8,664 nucleotides of DNA from the NCBI GenBank assembly GCA_003819975.1, contig RPPU01000155.1:1-8664 (forward strand), read 5' to 3'. The notes beneath the pieces were generated by a model. It worked only from the letters and a program-made list of their open reading frames with translations. It was not told the origin of the DNA and ran no database searches. The stretch's first letter is position 1. Each line of letters begins with the position of its first letter. Below, one piece after another: positions 4,959 to 8,664 of this stretch. The translations under genes and the position numbers were made by a program. Source of the DNA: Desulfobacteraceae bacterium. GTDB lineage: Bacteria > Desulfobacterota > DSM-4660 > Desulfatiglandales > HGW-15.

Positions 4959-7709
4959 ATGAATATAAATGGTTTGATTTGGCACAACTTGACAGAAATG
5001 GATACGCTCGCAAACGTTGAATCGTCTATCCAAAGCGGCTTGAGCGACCAAGAAGTGACCCGCCGCAAAGGAGTGTTTGGCGAGAATGTAATTACGCAAA
5101 AAAAAGGCACCCACCCGATTATTTTGTTTCTGATGCAGTTCAACCAGCCTCTGGTGTATATCCTCCTTATTGCCTCGGTAATAACCGCCATTCTTAGCGA
5201 ATGGGCCGATTCATCCGTTATTTTCGGCGTTGTTTTGGTCAATGCAATCATCGGATTTATTCAGGAATCAAAAGCGGTGAAAGCAATCGAATCTCTGGCC
5301 AAATCGATGGTTGCCGAGGCCACGGTGATCAGAAACGGCAACAAGCAGCGCATCAGGGCTTCTGAATTGACAATCGGCGACGTAGTTGTCCTCCAGTCCG
5401 GCGACAAGGTTCCGGCAGACCTGAGAATTCTTCAATTGCGTGAATTGCAGATAGACGAATCAACGCTTACCGGCGAATCGGTTCCGGTGATCAAACAGAC
5501 GCAAAGCCTTCCGCCTGATATTGTACTTGCCGACCGCACCAATATGGGGTATTCATCGACACTGGTCACGTACGGCACGGGAACGGGAATTGTTGCCGCA
5601 ATAGGCAACAACACCGAGGTAGGCAGAATCAATACGATGATCTCATCAGCTGATGTTCTCGCCACTCCTTTGACAAAAAGCATAGCCAGGTTCAGCGCCC
5701 TGCTTCTCTATGTAATCATAGGACTTGCTCTGGCGACGTTTCTGGTCGGTTTTCTTCGCGGAGAATCCCTGCTGGAACTATACATGGCTGCCGTTGCGTT
5801 GGCAGTTGGAGCGATTCCCGAAGGTCTGCCGGCGGCGCTGACGATTACTCTGGCCATTGGCGTTTCAAAAATGGCAAAGCGTAACGCCATTATACGCAAA
5901 CTTCCCGCGGTCGAGACACTGGGGAGCACATCGATCATTTGTTCCGACAAGACCGGGACGCTAACCCAGAACCAGATGACCGTTGAGAAAATATATGCAG
6001 GAGGTAAGCTGTTTGACGTGTCCGGTGTCGGCTATGCGCCTCAAGGCGAATTCAGCCTGAATGGAACAATGATTCCGCCGGGCGGCAACCGCTCGCTTGA
6101 GGAGTGTCTGATAGCGGGCATGCTCTGTAACGATTCCAACCTGGTATCGAATGGCGACGGATGGAAAATCGAAGGCGATCCCACCGAAGGGGCGTTGATA
6201 ACTTCCGCACGAAAAGCGGGCATTTCAAAGGAAAGCCTCGCATTAAAACTTCCCCGCACAGACACGATACCATTTGAATCACAGCATCAGTACATGGCGA
6301 CGCTTCACAAAGACACCGACGCTTCCACCGCGGTTATCTATATGAAAGGCTCCATGGAAAGCGTGCTTTCCCGCTGCACGGACGTGTTTCTTCCCGCAGG
6401 AGTCGCCGGCCCGCTGGACATGGAAGCCAGTCATGCGGCCGCCCGGGAATTGGCGCGGAAAGGACTTCGCGTCCTTGCGTTCGCAAGGAAGCAATGCGAA
6501 CCGGGCGCAAGCGCTGTTTCCCATGCGGACCTGTCCGGCGGAATGACCTTTTTGGGGTTCCAGGCTATGATTGACCCCCCGCGCCCCGAAGCAATAGCTG
6601 CCGTACGCGTCTGCAAAACGGCCGGCATCGGCGTCAAGATGATAACCGGGGACCACGAACTCACGGCCCTCGCTATTGCGCGCAAAATCGGCATAACGGA
6701 TGAGGATAGCGCAAATGAGCAGGATGCCGTATTAAACGGCAAGCGCATAAGCGAATTACCCGATAATGATCTCATTATCAGGGCAAGGCATACATCGGTT
6801 TTTGCCCGGGTGGCGCCTGAAGACAAACTCCGCCTGGTTAAAGCTCTTCAAGCAAACGGCGATATTATTGCCATGACGGGCGATGGAGTCAACGATGCGC
6901 CTTCGCTGCGGCAGGCAAACATCGGCATTGCCATGGGAATTACCGGTACAGACGTGGCCAAGGAAACAGCAGATATGATTCTCACCGACGACAATTTTGC
7001 CTCTATAGAAGCCGCAGTAGAAGAAGGACGCGGCGTGTATGATAATCTGGTAAAATTTATAACCTGGACATTGCCGACAAACTTCGGCGAAGGGCTTGTC
7101 ATCCTTGCGGCGATAGTAGCGGGCGTCGCGCTGCCGATTCTGCCGGTGCAATTATTATGGATCAACATGACTACGGCAGTACTGCTTGGTCTTATGCTGG
7201 CCTTTGAGCCTAAAGAAACGGGTATAATGTCCCGTCCACCGCGGCCATCTAAGGAACCAATTCTGACCAAACCTCTGATTATTCGTATTTGTTCAGTCGG
7301 GGTTCTTTTGTGCGTTGGCGCGTTCGGTTTGTTCGAAATGGCTCTGCAATCCGGCCGCAGCGAAGCTGTGGCCCGTTCAATTGCAACGAGCGTCTTTGTT
7401 TTTGGCGAGCTTTTCTATCTCTTCAGTTGTCGCTCACTGCAGATCTCGATCCTCAAACTTAACCCTTTTGGAAACAAGCATCTTATTGCCGGAGTGCTGA
7501 CGATGTCTGTTTTGCAGGTTCTTTTTGTCTATGCACCATTTATGAATGCAGCCTTTCATAGCGCGCCATTATTACCGCTTGACTGGCTTTACATTATCGG
7601 TGTCGGGTTGGCAATTTTATTCTTAATTGAAATTGAAAAGAGCGTTCAATACAGGTTCGGTCTCATTAGAAAAATAAGCATTAGTCCTTCATCGGAGCCG
7701 GATAAATGA
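4959..7709 (+). CDS. P2-type cation-transporting ATPase
   Basis: A complete 916-residue inner-membrane P-type ATPase of the calcium-pump-like (P2) class, which uses ATP to export or exchange cations. The N-terminal cation-ATPase segment starts at IWHNL. From the ATG at 4959, landmarks are the actuator motif TGES (171-174), PEGLP in TM4 (287-291), the phosphorylated Asp in DKTGT (D330), K463-G-S in the nucleotide-binding domain, TGD (563-565) and the hinge TGDGVND (640-646). About ten membrane segments can be placed, with TM7-TM10 forming the C-terminal third. For ion specificity, the TM4 Glu and the TM5 N708/E711 pair match SERCA, and TM6 keeps N736 and T739, but Ala740 replaces the SERCA Asp800 carboxylate. 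The ion is therefore uncertain (Ca2+, another divalent, Na+ or H+). The ATG at 4944 would add five residues (MENKA) from intron-like sequence. The stop overlaps the start of pfkB by 4 bp. Confidence 0.93.
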   Translation: MNINGLIWHNLTEMDTLANVESSIQSGLSDQEVTRRKGVFGENVITQKKGTHPIILFLMQFNQPLVYILLIASVITAILSEWADSSVIFGVVLVNAIIGFIQESKAVKAIESLAKSMVAEATVIRNGNKQRIRASELTIGDVVVLQSGDKVPADLRILQLRELQIDESTLTGESVPVIKQTQSLPPDIVLADRTNMGYSSTLVTYGTGTGIVAAIGNNTEVGRINTMISSADVLATPLTKSIARFSALLLYVIIGLALATFLVGFLRGESLLELYMAAVALAVGAIPEGLPAALTITLAIGVSKMAKRNAIIRKLPAVETLGSTSIICSDKTGTLTQNQMTVEKIYAGGKLFDVSGVGYAPQGEFSLNGTMIPPGGNRSLEECLIAGMLCNDSNLVSNGDGWKIEGDPTEGALITSARKAGISKESLALKLPRTDTIPFESQHQYMATLHKDTDASTAVIYMKGSMESVLSRCTDVFLPAGVAGPLDMEASHAAARELARKGLRVLAFARKQCEPGASAVSHADLSGGMTFLGFQAMIDPPRPEAIAAVRVCKTAGIGVKMITGDHELTALAIARKIGITDEDSANEQDAVLNGKRISELPDNDLIIRARHTSVFARVAPEDKLRLVKALQANGDIIAMTGDGVNDAPSLRQANIGIAMGITGTDVAKETADMILTDDNFASIEAAVEEGRGVYDNLVKFITWTLPTNFGEGLVILAAIVAGVALPILPVQLLWINMTTAVLLGLMLAFEPKETGIMSRPPRPSKEPILTKPLIIRICSVGVLLCVGAFGLFEMALQSGRSEAVARSIATSVFVFGELFYLFSCRSLQISILKLNPFGNKHLIAGVLTMSVLQVLFVYAPFMNAAFHSAPLLPLDWLYIIGVGLAILFLIEIEKSVQYRFGLIRKISISPSSEPDK
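7694..7697 (+). promoter_or_regulatory. ribosome-binding site of pfkB within the ATPase 3' end
   Basis: GGAG at 7694-7697 lies 8 nt before the pfkB ATG at 7706. It is embedded in the last codons of the ATPase gene, and the ATGA overlap (7706-7709) points to translational coupling. Confidence 0.65.
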
Positions 7710-8644
7710 AAACAATTGTCACTCTGACAATGAATCCCGCGATTGACAAGAGTTCAAGCGTCGGACATGTCATTGCAGAGCGGAAATTGTACTGCAAAAC
7801 GCCCCTTTTTGAGCCGGGAGGCGGAGGAATTAATGTCACACGGGTCATAAAGAAATTGGGAGGGGAATCTGTTGCCCTCTATCCCTCAGGAGGCCCGACT
7901 GGCGAAATGCTCAGGCTCCTGTTCGAGCAGGAAGGTCTCAACCATCGTCCAGTCCCGTTTAACGGATGGACAAGAGAAAACCTTGTCATACTTGAGGAAT
8001 CCACAGGCCAGCAATACCGCTTCGGTATGCCCGGACCTCAGCTATCCGAGGCAGAGTGGCAACAGTGCCTGTATGAACTTTCTTCTATAAAATCCAAACC
8101 TGAATTTATTGTCGCCAGCGGAAGCCTCCCGCCCGGAGTGCCTGAAGATTTTTACGCGAGAGTGGCCCGTATCGGTAAAGAAATAGGCGCCCGGGTTGTT
8201 GTCGATACGTCCGGCGAGGCGCTCCGCCTTGCCCTGAGCGAAGGCGTCTTCCTGATTAAACCCAATATCCGCGAGTTCAGAGAACTTAGAGGCTCCGGAA
8301 CGGCGGATGATCTGGAGATAAAGAATATGGCAACGGAAATTATCAGAAGCGGCCAGAGCAAGACGGTGGTGATTTCTCTCGGAGCTGCCGGCGTCCTGAT
8401 GGTGTCGCAGGAAGGTCATGAACATATTCGGCCGCCGACCGTACCTGTCATAAGCAAAGTGGGCGCGGGGGACAGTATGGTAGCCGGCATTGTGCTTAGC
8501 CTGTCGCGCGGCAATGCTCTGCGCGATGCCGTCCGTTTCGGCGTTGCCGCAGGCACAGCAGCCGTAATGACACCCGGCACCGAGTTGTGCCGGAGGGAAG
8601 ACGCCGAACGGCTGTACGAACAGATGACTTCAAAACCGGCCTGA
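7706..8644 (+). CDS. pfkB: 6-phosphofructokinase 2 (PfkB family)
   Basis: A cytosolic 312-residue ribokinase-fold sugar kinase, close in length and sequence to E. coli Pfk-2 (309 residues), which phosphorylates fructose 6-phosphate with ATP in glycolysis. Its signatures align with E. coli numbering: D14, K27 and R90 for substrate, FEPGGGGINV (35-44), RFGMPG, ASGSLPPGVP, the Mg-binding KPNxxE-type site (KPNIREF), and VGAGDSMVAG with catalytic D256. The C-terminal FGVAAGTAAVMTPGT is also typical. Members of this subfamily can act on fructose 1-phosphate or tagatose 6-phosphate, so the substrate is inferred, but the Pfk-2-specific motifs make fructose 6-phosphate likeliest. The start overlaps the ATPase stop by 4 bp, so the two genes form an operon. 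A further ribosome-binding site follows at once, suggesting a third gene. Confidence 0.93.
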   Translation: MKTIVTLTMNPAIDKSSSVGHVIAERKLYCKTPLFEPGGGGINVTRVIKKLGGESVALYPSGGPTGEMLRLLFEQEGLNHRPVPFNGWTRENLVILEESTGQQYRFGMPGPQLSEAEWQQCLYELSSIKSKPEFIVASGSLPPGVPEDFYARVARIGKEIGARVVVDTSGEALRLALSEGVFLIKPNIREFRELRGSGTADDLEIKNMATEIIRSGQSKTVVISLGAAGVLMVSQEGHEHIRPPTVPVISKVGAGDSMVAGIVLSLSRGNALRDAVRFGVAAGTAAVMTPGTELCRREDAERLYEQMTSKPA

Positions 8645-8653
8645 ACCGGAAGA

Positions 8654-8664
8654 AGGAGAAACAT
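8654..8664 (+). other. ribosome-binding site and first bases of a downstream gene (cut by window edge)
   Basis: AGGAG at 8654-8658 is followed after 4 nt by AT at 8663-8664, the last bases of the window, consistent with an ATG. The gap to the pfkB stop is only 18 nt and no terminator intervenes, so the operon most likely continues. The product cannot be known from this window. Confidence 0.5.

Noticed and set aside
4936..4969. Perfect TTGACA at 4936-4941 with TATAAA at 4964-4969 as a promoter for the ATPase operon
   Set aside because: The spacer is 22 bp, well outside the usual 16-18, and the start of transcription would fall inside the gene. The TTGACA sits in the stretch resembling the intron sequence before its ORF.
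6431..7270. Long minus-strand open frames opposite the ATPase
   Set aside because: The plus strand encodes a fully conserved P-type ATPase here, and the minus frames give no family-like pattern and no ribosome-binding sites.

Overview
This is a bacterial window of about 8.7 kb in which three ordinary, intact gene units (comF; an alarmone synthetase; a P-type ATPase–pfkB operon) are separated by repeats and decayed mobile or accessory DNA. Nothing fixes the taxon. The dispersed hairpin repeats around comF, the remnants of an AAA/DUF4143 ATPase and of an IS91-type transposase, and a group II intron suggest a repeat-rich, free-living, probably Gram-negative-type anaerobe or candidate-phylum bacterium. 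That is inference only.

Layout. 1-376: an 8-bp tandem array, then two near-identical 85-bp hairpin repeats alternating with TCGAA-rich spacers. 395-1219: comF-like phosphoribosyltransferase with four CxxC pairs, whose C-terminal tail is encoded by low-complexity repeat DNA. 1220-1508: repeat-derived spacer with a strong GC hairpin. 1509-2180: an AAA_14/DUF4143 ATPase remnant lacking its P-loop half and with a decayed end. 2181-2736: AT-rich leader with a candidate promoter, an inverted repeat and a possible three-way RNA fold. 2737-3969: a (p)ppGpp-synthetase-like domain fused to four TPR units. 4018-4261: IS91-family transposase scar. 4567-4943: 5' half of a group II intron without reverse transcriptase or domains 5/6. 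4959-7709 and 7706-8644: P2-type cation ATPase and 6-phosphofructokinase 2, overlapping by 4 bp. A ribosome-binding site and the first two bases of a further gene close the window.

How the parts relate. The ATPase and pfkB are translationally coupled and probably continue into a third gene. The pairing of a P2-type ATPase with a PfkB kinase recalls the hypoxia/dormancy genes ctpF and pfkB of the mycobacterial DosR regulon, so a starvation or low-energy role is a fair hypothesis. The alarmone synthetase is AT-richer than its neighbours and lies between dead accessory genes, which suggests horizontal acquisition. It has no hydrolase domain and no obvious antitoxin beside it. Its TPR fusion is the most interesting protein-level observation. 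The junction between the truncated group II intron and the ATPase start is the most interesting DNA-level one.
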